This document shows, one piece after another, positions 22,227-28,664 of a DNA stretch of 34,244 nt (its first letter is position 1; every line of letters begins with the position of its first letter). Source of the stretch: Deltaproteobacteria bacterium (GTDB lineage: Bacteria > Desulfobacterota > Binatia > UTPRO1); NCBI GenBank assembly GCA_020848745.1, contig JADLHM010000076.1, positions 1 through 34,244 of the forward strand, in the 5' to 3' direction. Position numbers and translations under genes: made by a program. The notes below the pieces were generated by a model. That model saw nothing but the letters and a program-made list of their open reading frames with translations, made no database searches and had not been told where the DNA came from.

Positions 22227-23489
22227 TCAGTCGTGATCGGTGTTGCGCGCGAGGTCGCGAATCGTCCAGTCGTGCTCGAAGCCGGTCGGCTCGTGTGCGA
22301 AACTGCGGCCGCCGTCGGTGCTGCGCAGCACGTGCGTGGTGACGCCCGTGTGCATCGTGGTCTCGTCGAACGTCACGACCTCCGCGACCGCCAGCGCTGC
22401 GTCGCCGCGGAGCCGGAGGACGTCGTTTATTCGTGCGTCGCGCAGCGTGTCGGTGACGGGCGCCGGTTGCCAGGCGACGCCGTCCTCGGTCGCGAGCAAC
22501 AGCGGCATGGATTCTCCGCTCGAGCCGTCCGCCCCGCCGGCGATGCCGCGCTGATCGCCGCGGACGTCGATCGCGGTCAAGAACCGGGTGATCGACGCGT
22601 CGCCGGTCTGCCGCACCCACGGCGCATCCGGGGCGTCGCTCCGCAGGATCGAGGCGCCATAGGCCTCGACGATCCACCCGGCGGCCCCCGCGGTGCTGAA
22701 CGCGTTGGCGCCCCCGAACGACGGGCCGCCGGCCGGCTCGAGCCGGGTGGGCGGCAGCGTCGGGTCGTCGATCCGCACGACGACGAGGCCGCCGCCGTCG
22801 TAGCGCACGAGCTCCGCCGCACCGGCACGGAGACCCAGCGCATAGGAGCCATAGAGCGGAAACCCGGACGACGGCGGGATCGTCACGGCCCGCCATGTCA
22901 TGGCGCCGTCGTCGGTCGCGAAGACGACGGGGATCGTGAACGTCTGGCGTCCCACGATCCATCCATGGTCGGCGTCGGCAAACACGGCATCGAAGATTGG
23001 CGGACAGTCCGCGGGAAGGGCTTCGCCGAGGTCGCGCCACGAGCGGCCGGCGTCATCGCTCCGCAGCAAGATGCCGGGCTCTCCATCGCTACCGCGAACA
23101 CCGTAGGCATAGGCGACGGTCGTGCTCGCGAACGTGATGCCCAAGAGCCCTGCCCCGCGCGGAAGGTTCGTGAGGGCGATCGAATCCCATCCGTCACCGG
23201 TGTGGCGCAGGATGTATTCCTGGAACTCCCGACCGCCGTTCGCGATGTCGGCGCCGTAGCGCGTGGCCATCGCGAGGACGACCTCGTCGAAGGCCGGCGC
23301 GACCGTCGCCGATGGCCTCGGCGTCGGCGACAGAGTTGGCTGCGGCGTCGCAAGGGCGGGCGGTGGAGTCGCCGTGGGAGCCGGAGAGTCGTGTTCCCCG
23401 CCGTCGCTGCCGCCGCAACCGACGAGCGCGATGCTCACCAGCACGACCCACCACCGGAGGTTTAGCCGCCGCGCTCGCATCCCGGGCAT
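22227..23489 (-). CDS. Lipoprotein with beta-propeller (BNR/sialidase-like) repeats
   Basis: A 420-aa protein. The signal peptide ends in VSIALVGC, a standard lipobox. Then comes a Thr/Pro tether (residues about 35-65). The remainder has repeated blades with Asp-box-like patterns such as LLRSDDAGRSWRDL, FATDDGAMTWRAV, LLATEDGVAWQ and VLRSTDGGRSFAHE, as in Ycf48/photosynthesis-assembly and sialidase-type propellers. It is most likely an extracellular or periplasmic binding or scaffold protein. No catalytic residues can be pointed to. It seems to be intact cargo of the insert. Confidence 0.75.
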   Translation of the reverse strand: MPGMRARRLNLRWWVVLVSIALVGCGGSDGGEHDSPAPTATPPPALATPQPTLSPTPRPSATVAPAFDEVVLAMATRYGADIANGGREFQEYILRHTGDGWDSIALTNLPRGAGLLGITFASTTVAYAYGVRGSDGEPGILLRSDDAGRSWRDLGEALPADCPPIFDAVFADADHGWIVGRQTFTIPVVFATDDGAMTWRAVTIPPSSGFPLYGSYALGLRAGAAELVRYDGGGLVVVRIDDPTLPPTRLEPAGGPSFGGANAFSTAGAAGWIVEAYGASILRSDAPDAPWVRQTGDASITRFLTAIDVRGDQRGIAGGADGSSGESMPLLLATEDGVAWQPAPVTDTLRDARINDVLRLRGDAALAVAEVVTFDETTMHTGVTTHVLRSTDGGRSFAHEPTGFEHDWTIRDLARNTDHD

Positions 23490-23567
23490 GTCGCAGATCC
23501 AGACGGGCGGCGCGATCCGATTCTTTCAGCCGAGCCGGCCGCGCCGCGGTTCCGTATATACGAAAAC

Positions 23568-23853
23568 GTGTTCGAGCGGGCTCCGGGTGCAAGGCCACCC
23601 GAAACTCCGAGAAGCATCGAGTCACGTTCTTCGAGGACGCTTCGGTCTTCACGGACCCGGAAGGACTGGACCTGGCAGACGACGCGCACTCACGGGTGGA
23701 ACGCCGTAGCTGGCGCATCGGGATGTCGGACGAGGGCCATGTCCTCACGGTCGTGTACGCGACAAGGAGATCTGGAGAAGGCGAAGCGATCCGCATCATC
23801 AGCGCAAGGGCATCGAGCCGCAAAGAAAGGGCCGCGTACGCCCGGCGAGATGG
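23568..23853 (+). pseudogene. brnT: BrnT-like RNase toxin gene, frameshifted
   Basis: GTG 23568 begins VFERAP, like the VFEWDxxKA start of BrnT. The rest of the toxin (CKATRNSEKHRVTFFEDAS, VFTDPEGLDLADDAHS, MSDEGHVLTVVY, IRIISARASSRKERAAY) is in another frame from about 23588. A one-base change at about 23585-23590 is needed to join them. The usual Trp after FE is Arg. The toxin frame also lacks a stop where BrnT normally ends and runs into the antitoxin region. This suggests a dead toxin next to a live antitoxin, or a sequence error. Confidence 0.7.
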
Positions 23854-24068
23854 ACTTCTCGGACATTCCGGAGCTGACAGATGCGCAGCTTGCGCGGGCG
23901 CGACGTGTCGGGCGACCCCCGTTCGGACGTGCGGCGCGCGAGCTGATCGCGATTCGCGTCGACCCGGATGTCCTGCGATCCTTGCGGGTGGAGGCGACCC
24001 GCACGGGTAGCGGTTACCAGACGCTCATCCACAAGCTACTCGCCGCACACGTTCGGAAGAGCGCCTGA
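23850..24068 (+). CDS. brnA: BrnA-like antitoxin
   Basis: A 72-aa protein. ELTDAQLARARRVGRPP followed by LIAIRVDPDVLRSLRVEA and GSGYQTLIHKLLAAHV is the BrnA/CopG-like ribbon-helix-helix arrangement. The start ATG 23850 overlaps the end of the toxin region as in intact brnTA loci. The gene reads normally to its stop. It would neutralise BrnT and repress the locus. Its partner appears frameshifted. Confidence 0.85.
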   Translation: MDFSDIPELTDAQLARARRVGRPPFGRAARELIAIRVDPDVLRSLRVEATRTGSGYQTLIHKLLAAHVRKSA

Positions 24069-24073
24069 TCGGG

Positions 24074-24104
24074 CGTTCGGATCTCTCCTGCCGTTTGCCA
24101 CAGC
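24074..24104 (+). repeat. 31-bp dispersed repeat, copy 2
   Basis: Identical to 21838-21868. It begins 5 bp after the brnA stop. Bases 24105-24254 that follow show no gene I can support; a GGTTCGATTC stretch at about 24228 resembles a tRNA T-loop but has no cloverleaf around it. Confidence 0.85.
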
Positions 24105-24254
24105 CGAGGTGCCGGAGCAGGGACGGTCTTGCTCGTCGGGTGCGGGGTCGCGGCGTCGTGTCGCCGGAGGGCGGCGGGGTGATGCGTCAAACGGGCGTCG
24201 GAGTCGTTCCCATCGATCCGATTGCGGGTTCGATTCACGGCGCTGTTGCCGCTC

Positions 24255-24833
24255 TCAGCTCGAACCCGACTCGCGCATGGCCTTCAACCCCAGGGCCCAA
24301 CGCAGAAGCTCGTCGAGGAGCGTGGTGGCCGACCTGTCGATCGCTTCGTTGGACCGGAACTTCCCGTCGTCGCCGATCATCTGTTGCGCCATCGGGACCG
24401 CCACGCCCTCCATCATCGGCATCATCTTCAAGGTGGTGACCTGCAGCTTGGCGGCCTGTACCGCCCGCAGGCCGCCCGAAACGCCGCCGTAGCTGACGAA
24501 CCCGCACGGCTTATAGTTCCATTCCGTGTAGACGTAGTCGAGCGCGTTGACCAGCGCCGGTGTCGGGCAATAGTTGTATTCCGGCGAGACGAACACGTAT
24601 GCGTCCGCGACGGCTACGCTGCGGCTCCACTCGCGCGTGTGCTCATGCATGTAGTCTTGGCGCATCGGATGTACGGGCTCGTCGTAAATGGGCAGATTGA
24701 AGTCCGCCAGATCGACGAGATGCACATCGAAGCCTCCGTGCTTCGTGGCACGATCACGAAACCAATGCGCGATCGGCGGCCCGGTGCGGCCGGGTCTGGT
24801 GCTGCAGATGATGACGTGCAACCGGGGTGTCAT
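24255..24833 (-). CDS. NADPH-dependent FMN reductase family protein
   Basis: A 192-aa flavodoxin-like reductase. The phosphate-binding loop is in VIICSTRPGRTG near the N-terminus, followed by VHLVDLADFNLPIYDEP and the flavin-contacting SPEYNYCPTPALVNALDY, then GFVSYGGVSGG. These are the standard motifs of the NAD(P)H:FMN/quinone/azo reductase group (ArsH/YieF/ChrR-like). It acts in the cytoplasm. It begins 20 bp after the truncated pirin gene on the same strand, suggesting co-transcription from the haem-protein promoter. Confidence 0.88.
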   Translation of the reverse strand: MTPRLHVIICSTRPGRTGPPIAHWFRDRATKHGGFDVHLVDLADFNLPIYDEPVHPMRQDYMHEHTREWSRSVAVADAYVFVSPEYNYCPTPALVNALDYVYTEWNYKPCGFVSYGGVSGGLRAVQAAKLQVTTLKMMPMMEGVAVPMAQQMIGDDGKFRSNEAIDRSATTLLDELLRWALGLKAMRESGSS

Positions 24834-24853
24834 GATGGCTCTCTTCGGCGCGA

Positions 24854-25342
24854 CTATGCGCCTTCCGGCAGCGGGATGAACTCTTCTTCGTCTCCTGGCA
24901 CCGTGGGGAAGCGACCCTCGCGCCAGTCGCGTTTGGCCTGCTCGATGCGGTCCTTCCTGCTCGATACGAAGTTCCAGTCGATGTGGCGCGGCCCCTCGAG
25001 CGGAGCGCTGCCGAGCAGCATCACGCGGGCCTCGCCGCAGGCATCTAGCGTCATCGGGACGCCAGGTGAGAGCACCAGCATCCGCCCGTCTCCGACCCGC
25101 TCGGCGCCGCACTGCACGCTCCCTTCCCCCACGTACACGGCGCGCTCCGGATGCTCGCTCGGGAGCTCGAGCCGGCTTTCGGCTGGCATGACGGCCTCGA
25201 CGTAGAAGAAGGGCGAGAAGGCGTGTACGGGCGGGCTCACGCCATAGGCTCGCCCCGCAAGCACGCGCAGGCGCACGCCGTCTCGTTCGAGTGCGGGCAA
25301 CGTGTCGGCGGGGTGGTGATGGAACTCCGGTAGGATAGGCAC
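24854..25342 (-). CDS. Pirin C-terminal domain only (truncated pirin)
   Basis: A 162-aa protein equal to the C-terminal half of pirin: FHHHPADTLPALERDGVRLR, RVLAGRAYGVSPPV, SPFFYVEAVMP, HPERAVYVGEGSVQ, RHIDWNFVSSRKDRIEQA and FPTVPGDEEEFIPLP. The N-terminal cupin with the metal-binding His/Glu residues of typical pirins (about 290 aa) is missing, so quercetinase-type activity is not expected. A good AGGAGGT site lies 12 bases before the GTG start, so the fragment could still be made. The junction suggests deletion of the first domain. Second gene of the redox mini-operon. Confidence 0.75.
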   Translation of the reverse strand: MPILPEFHHHPADTLPALERDGVRLRVLAGRAYGVSPPVHAFSPFFYVEAVMPAESRLELPSEHPERAVYVGEGSVQCGAERVGDGRMLVLSPGVPMTLDACGEARVMLLGSAPLEGPRHIDWNFVSSRKDRIEQAKRDWREGRFPTVPGDEEEFIPLPEGA

Positions 25343-25410
25343 GTCGGATCGAATACCTCCTGGATGCTCATCGCGAACCGCTCATGACAACGGTGGGTGC
25401 GTGCCCGCGC

Positions 25411-25644
25411 TCACTTCCGCCAGTAGTCATTCGCTGCCGCGATGGTCTGGAAGTTGACGGCGATCACGTGCGATGCAGCGGTGAGGGCATCGGCGGAGTT
25501 GGCGTACTCGGGTCGAAGCGCCTTCAGCACGTCCGCATCGGGTTGTGTGTACTTGACTCCACGGCGGCTGAGCAGGATGGCCAGCTCGAACCCTTCCTGC
25601 GGCGTCGCGGTGATCAGTGTGGTCAGCCAGGTTTCTGCCATCAT
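25411..25644 (-). CDS. Hexameric tyrosine-coordinated haem protein (HTHP) family
   Basis: A 77-aa protein. TWLTTLITATPQEGFELAIL, then TQPDADVLKALRPEYA, and the end AASHVIAVNFQTIAAANDYW match HTHP, which forms a hexamer with haem held by a Tyr and shows peroxidase/catalase-like activity. Tyr47 in RPEYA is the candidate ligand. A GGAGGG site precedes the first of two adjacent ATG codons. It heads a three-gene minus-strand set with truncated pirin and FMN reductase. The family call rests on recalled consensus, not on a search. Confidence 0.7.
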   Translation of the reverse strand: MMAETWLTTLITATPQEGFELAILLSRRGVKYTQPDADVLKALRPEYANSADALTAASHVIAVNFQTIAAANDYWRK

Positions 25645-25713
25645 CGTGCTCCCTCCTGCGGATCTTCAATTCTCAAAAAAGAATCTCTATGCGACCGTAT
25701 GGCGTTTATCGGA

Positions 25714-25742
25714 CGTTTGGATCTTTGCTGACGTTTGCCACA
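25714..25742 (+). repeat. 31-bp dispersed repeat, degenerate copy 3
   Basis: Reads CGTTTGGATCTTTGCTG then ACGTTTGCCACA, five mismatches from the other two copies over 29 bp. It lies between the haem-protein gene and the 3' end of the IS91-type transposase remnant. Bases 25645-25789 hold nothing else except an A-rich inverted repeat (ATTCT/AGAAT) near 25668-25683. Confidence 0.65.
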
Positions 25743-25789
25743 CGCAGACAAGCCGGCGCCGTTGAGCCGCCAGGCGGTGGCGAGGAGCG

Positions 25790-26170
25790 CTAGCCTGGCA
25801 AGGTCCGAGGCGTCAAGGTGCGGCGCGGCGGCGTGTCGAAGCCGAGGAGCGCGCGGGTGTAGATTGCGAGCACGGCGCGGCAGAGCACGTGATCCCAGTC
25901 GAGGCGATAGCGAAGCCCGTGCGGGAGCGAGAGCACCCATTGGCGGACGGGGACGTGCGGCAGGATGTGATCGACGAGGAAGGCGAGGAACTCCTGCTCG
26001 AGAAACGGGGGCAGGCCGTTCGGATCGGCGCGTCGCGTGGTGGCGAGGAAGCTTTCGAGGCGCTCGCGCACGACCTGGTGGAGCACGGTGCCCGTGGCGC
26101 CGAGGGCTGGGTACCCGACCGATGCGACGGGGGCGCGGCTCGTGCGGCATGCGGCGGTGTCGCAGGCCAT
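25790..26170 (-). pseudogene. IS91-family transposase remnant with internal deletion
   Basis: 126 codons from ATG 26170. GTVLHQVVRERLESFLA and LPPFLEQEFLAFL match the start of IS91-type (Y2 rolling-circle) transposases. VDHILPHVPVRQWVLSLPHG and LRYRLDWDHVLCRAVLAIY match the part just after the zinc-binding region. The Cys-rich zinc-binding segment normally between these (about 45-50 aa) is missing at residues 65/66, and everything after residue ~110, including the catalytic tyrosines, is lost. It cannot be active. Confidence 0.75.
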
Positions 26171-26278
26171 GTTGCCGAGGGATGGCAGTCACGCGCGGGC
26201 GTGGCATCGCTCCGAGGTCGCGTGTCGTCCGGGCGCGGTCGCCGCGGCGCTCTCGGTTGCCGCCGCGAAAATATGTCA
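26123..26278. repeat. IS91-type 5'-end block, copy 2
   Basis: Partner of 21551-21698. It contains the first codons of the transposase remnant and about 108 bp upstream of it. Bases 26279-26347 that follow are unique within the window and have no recognisable function. Confidence 0.85.
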
Positions 26279-26347
26279 TAGGAAGTGACCCCATGATCCT
26301 CTACCCGACGTCCGAACAGATCGAGCGGCTGCTCGCCGGTCCCGATC

Positions 26348-26424
26348 CCGATCCGAAGGTGCGCCGCTTCCTGACGCGCGGCGAGGAGGGAGGCAAGGTG
26401 GGGGAGGCGCTCCGGCGTGGGTAG
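26348..26424 (+). pseudogene. mlaF 3'-end fragment
   Basis: Encodes PKVRRFLTRGEEGGKVGEAL and the mlaF stop. It is in frame with an upstream ATG at 26293, giving a possible 43-aa leader peptide whose stop overlaps the mlaD start. It might keep translational coupling to mlaD; otherwise it is only a duplicated tail. Confidence 0.8.
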
Positions 26425-26549
26425 GAAGGCGAATCCCGTCATCATCGGCGCCTTCGTGGTCGGCGCGGTCGCGCTCGCCGTCGCCGGCATCGTGGTGTTC
26501 GGGTCGGGGCGGTTCTTCGCCGACACCACGCCGTTCGTCATGTATTTCA
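26348..26549 (+). repeat. Direct repeat copy C: mlaF 3' end plus intact mlaD 5' end
   Basis: 202 bp, full-length counterpart of copy A (20382-20575). The first part (to 26424) repeats the last 25 codons and stop of mlaF without the rest of that gene. The second part is the start of intact mlaD. Confidence 0.9.
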
Positions 26550-27358
26550 CCGGCTCGGTCGACGGGTTGAGCGTCGGCTCCCCGGTCAAGTTCAAGGGCG
26601 TCGAGATCGGCGGCGTCACGCAGATCCAGCTCGATCTCGGCGAGGAGGCGCGCATCCCGGTCTGGATCGAGATCGACAACCGGAAGATCGTGGCGCGCGG
26701 CGCCGATCGGCTCCCGAGCGATCCGACGCGGCTCAAGGTCGCGATCGATCGCGGGCTGCGCGCGCAGCTGAACGCGCAGAGCATCGTGACCGGTCTCCTC
26801 TTCGTGCAGCTCGACTACCGTCCCGAGACGCCCGCCGTGCTGGTGGCGCCGCCGGAGTCCGGCTTCAACGAGATCCCGACCATCCCGACGACGCTCGAGC
26901 AGGCGCAGCAGGCCGCCGCCGAGGTCATCGCGAATCTGAAGAATTTCGACTTCGCGAGCTTCAGCAATGCGCTCCGCGCCTCGATCGACGGCATCAACGC
27001 GACGGTGAACGCACCCGGCCTGCAAAGGGCGTTGCAGTCGCTGCCCGAAACGCTCGTCGCCCTGAACCAGACGCTCGCGAGCGTGCAGAAGCTGGCGGTC
27101 GGCCTCGATCAGAAGAGCGGCCCGCTCCTCACGAGCCTGAACCAGGCGTCGGAGCGGACCGCGGTCGCCGTCGAGCAGGCGCGCGCCACGCTGCAGAGCG
27201 TCCAGGGCCTCGCCGACGCCGGGTCGCCGCTCGCGGGACAGCTCGTCGGCGTGCTCGAGGAGCTGCGCGGCACGGCGCGCTCGATCCGGCTGCTCGCCGA
27301 CTATCTCGAACGCAACCCGAGCGCCCTCGTGCGGGGGCGGGAGGTGGAGGATCGATGA
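26417..27358 (+). CDS. mlaD: MlaD-type MCE-domain protein, intact
   Basis: A 313-aa periplasmic MCE protein anchored by one N-terminal helix (residues about 8-30). The MCE domain is seen in TPFVMYFTGSVDGLSVGSPV, KFKGVEIGGV and LRAQLNAQSIVTGLLFVQLD. A long helical C-terminal region follows (residues about 155-300), ending LADYLERNPSALVRG, as in MCE proteins paired with a PqiC lipoprotein. GTG 26417 is fixed by overlap with the copied mlaF stop. Its stop overlaps the pqiC start (ATGA). It is now 6 kb away from mlaE/mlaF, with insert DNA upstream, so its transcription may be reduced or come from a new promoter. Confidence 0.92.
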   Translation: MGRKANPVIIGAFVVGAVALAVAGIVVFGSGRFFADTTPFVMYFTGSVDGLSVGSPVKFKGVEIGGVTQIQLDLGEEARIPVWIEIDNRKIVARGADRLPSDPTRLKVAIDRGLRAQLNAQSIVTGLLFVQLDYRPETPAVLVAPPESGFNEIPTIPTTLEQAQQAAAEVIANLKNFDFASFSNALRASIDGINATVNAPGLQRALQSLPETLVALNQTLASVQKLAVGLDQKSGPLLTSLNQASERTAVAVEQARATLQSVQGLADAGSPLAGQLVGVLEELRGTARSIRLLADYLERNPSALVRGREVEDR

Positions 27359-27981
27359 TGTCCGTCGCCCGCTCGTGGACGGTGGCGCTCGCCACGCTGG
27401 CGGTGGCCGCCGCCGGATGCACGCTGCTCTCGCCGCGCCACGACCCATCGCGCTTCTACACGCTCTCGGCGCGCGTTCCCGCGGCGCCGGTCGGGCGCGG
27501 CGAGCCGCTCAGCGTCGTCGTCGGAGCGGTCACGCTGCCGGCCTATCTCGACCGCAACGAGGTCGCGGTCCGCGTCAGCGCGAGCGAGCTCAAGTACGCC
27601 CTCGCCGAGCGCTGGGCCGAGCCGCTGGTGCAGAACGTCACGCGCGTCCTCGTCGAGGATCTCGGCAACGCGCTCGCCAGCGATCGGATCGCGTCGCTCG
27701 CGACCGCGCCGACCGCGACGCCGGACTTCTGGCTGGAGGTCGTCTTCGTGCGATTCGAGGCCGACGCCGCCGGCAACGCCCAGCTCACCGCGCGCTGGGC
27801 CGTCCGCGACACCGGCCGCAGGATCCTCCGCATCCGGCAGTCGCAGCACGCCGGCCGCGCCGGCGCCCCCACCACCGAGGGCGGCGTCGACGCGATGAGC
27901 GCCGCCCTCGGCGATCTGGCGGAGGAGATGGCGGGCGTGCTCCAGGAGCTCGCGGCGGAGCGGCGCGCGCCGCGCGTCTGA
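27355..27981 (+). CDS. pqiC: PqiC-family ABC-transport auxiliary lipoprotein
   Basis: A 208-aa outer-membrane lipoprotein. The signal peptide ends AVAAAGC (lipid-attached Cys22). The mature part begins RFYTLSA, then VVVGAVTLPAYLDRNEVAVR and LAERWAEPLVQNVTRVL, hallmarks of the PqiC/DUF330 family that docks MCE tunnels to the outer membrane. It is the last gene of the mla operon and overlaps mlaD by ATGA. Confidence 0.88.
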   Translation: MMSVARSWTVALATLAVAAAGCTLLSPRHDPSRFYTLSARVPAAPVGRGEPLSVVVGAVTLPAYLDRNEVAVRVSASELKYALAERWAEPLVQNVTRVLVEDLGNALASDRIASLATAPTATPDFWLEVVFVRFEADAAGNAQLTARWAVRDTGRRILRIRQSQHAGRAGAPTTEGGVDAMSAALGDLAEEMAGVLQELAAERRAPRV

Positions 27982-27998
27982 CGCCCGCGCCCCGCGGG

Positions 27999-28019
27999 GT
28001 ACGCGCGCCCCGCGCGTAC
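27999..28019. terminator. Bidirectional hairpin between convergent genes
   Basis: GTACGCGCG (27999-28007) pairs perfectly with CGCGCGTAC (28011-28019) across a CCC loop. It lies in the 60-bp gap between the end of pqiC and the end of the minus-strand gene. No T-run is present. Confidence 0.5.
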
Positions 28020-28041
28020 GCGCCGCCCCGCGGCTGCGCGC

Positions 28042-28326
28042 TCAGCCCCCGAGCGCGCCCTTGATCGCCTTCAACGTCTCGAGGTTCTTCTGCAGGCCGT
28101 CGACCTGGGTCTGCATGTCGGTGATGGCGGTGCCGAGCTTCGCCGCCTGACCGATTGCGCCGCCGCCCCCGGCGGCCTCCTTCATCACCGCCCCTCCGAC
28201 CGCGCCGCCGAGCTCGTTCATATCGGCGACCGCGCGCCGCTCGCTGACCGTGCCGCAGAGGTACCCGGCGCCGAAAACCGTGAGGATCGCGCCGACCTGG
28301 ATCCCGCGTCGCAACGTGCTCTTCAT
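28042..28326 (-). CDS. Small membrane-anchored protein
   Basis: A 94-aa protein. One hydrophobic helix (GIQVGAILTVFGAGYLCGTV) near the N-terminus is followed by a Gly/Ala linker and a helical C-terminus, MQTQVDGLQKNLETLKAIKG, with heptad-like spacing. An AGGAGG site precedes the ATG. There is no family match I recognise. It is convergent with pqiC. Confidence 0.65.
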   Translation of the reverse strand: MKSTLRRGIQVGAILTVFGAGYLCGTVSERRAVADMNELGGAVGGAVMKEAAGGGGAIGQAAKLGTAITDMQTQVDGLQKNLETLKAIKGALGG

Positions 28327-28664
28327 GACGATGCCTCCTGACCTGCGTGGGCGAGGTGACGCCGCATGCCGCGCGACCGCCCGTTGCCGCGCGGGGATTC
28401 GGTCGTAGCGGCCGAGGCATGACGGCGCAACTCGCCCCGATGCGGCACTGCTCGAGCTTCGGCGTCGCGTTCGCGACACGCGACGACGGATCCACCTGGA
28501 CCATGACCGTCTTCCCGGAGCCGATCAGCGCGCTCCGGGACGTGGCGCTCGTGGCGCTCGTGCCTTGGCGGCGCCGGCCGCCACGCGGCTGTGAGGGATC
28601 GCACGGCGTCGCGCAGCGCGTTCCGACCTTGCCCGACGTCGCGCCCGCCGCTACCCATGAGCCG
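28327..28664. other. 338-bp intergenic region, no supported gene
   Basis: Lies between the divergent small membrane protein and the beta-helix protein. Open frames cross it on both strands, but none has a plausible start with a ribosome site or a recognisable family, so they are attributed to high GC. It probably holds both promoters; none could be read with confidence. Confidence 0.5.

Larger units (their letters stand above)
20576..26347. mobile_element. Compound insertion that splits the mla operon
   Basis: This 5.8-kb segment lies between two copies of the mlaF/mlaD junction. It contains parts of IS91-type and IS110-type transposase genes, two toxin-antitoxin loci, a lipoprotein, a small redox operon and several truncated metabolic genes, mostly on the minus strand. 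Base composition is visibly less GC-rich in several stretches than the flanking operon. There is no intact transposase or integrase, so it is not currently autonomous. Boundaries are set by where repeat homology stops. Confidence 0.75.

Noticed and set aside
24074-24104. Possible tRNA 3' end or attachment site in the 31-bp repeat (GTTCGGATC, then GCCA)
   Set aside because: The T-loop-like and CCA-like spacing is wrong by two bases and no other cloverleaf arm could be found. It was kept only as an unnamed repeat.
20576-26347. A tyrosine-recombinase genomic island or integron
   Set aside because: No integrase gene is present, and the repeats lack a clear GTTRRRY attC core. Only transposase remnants are seen.
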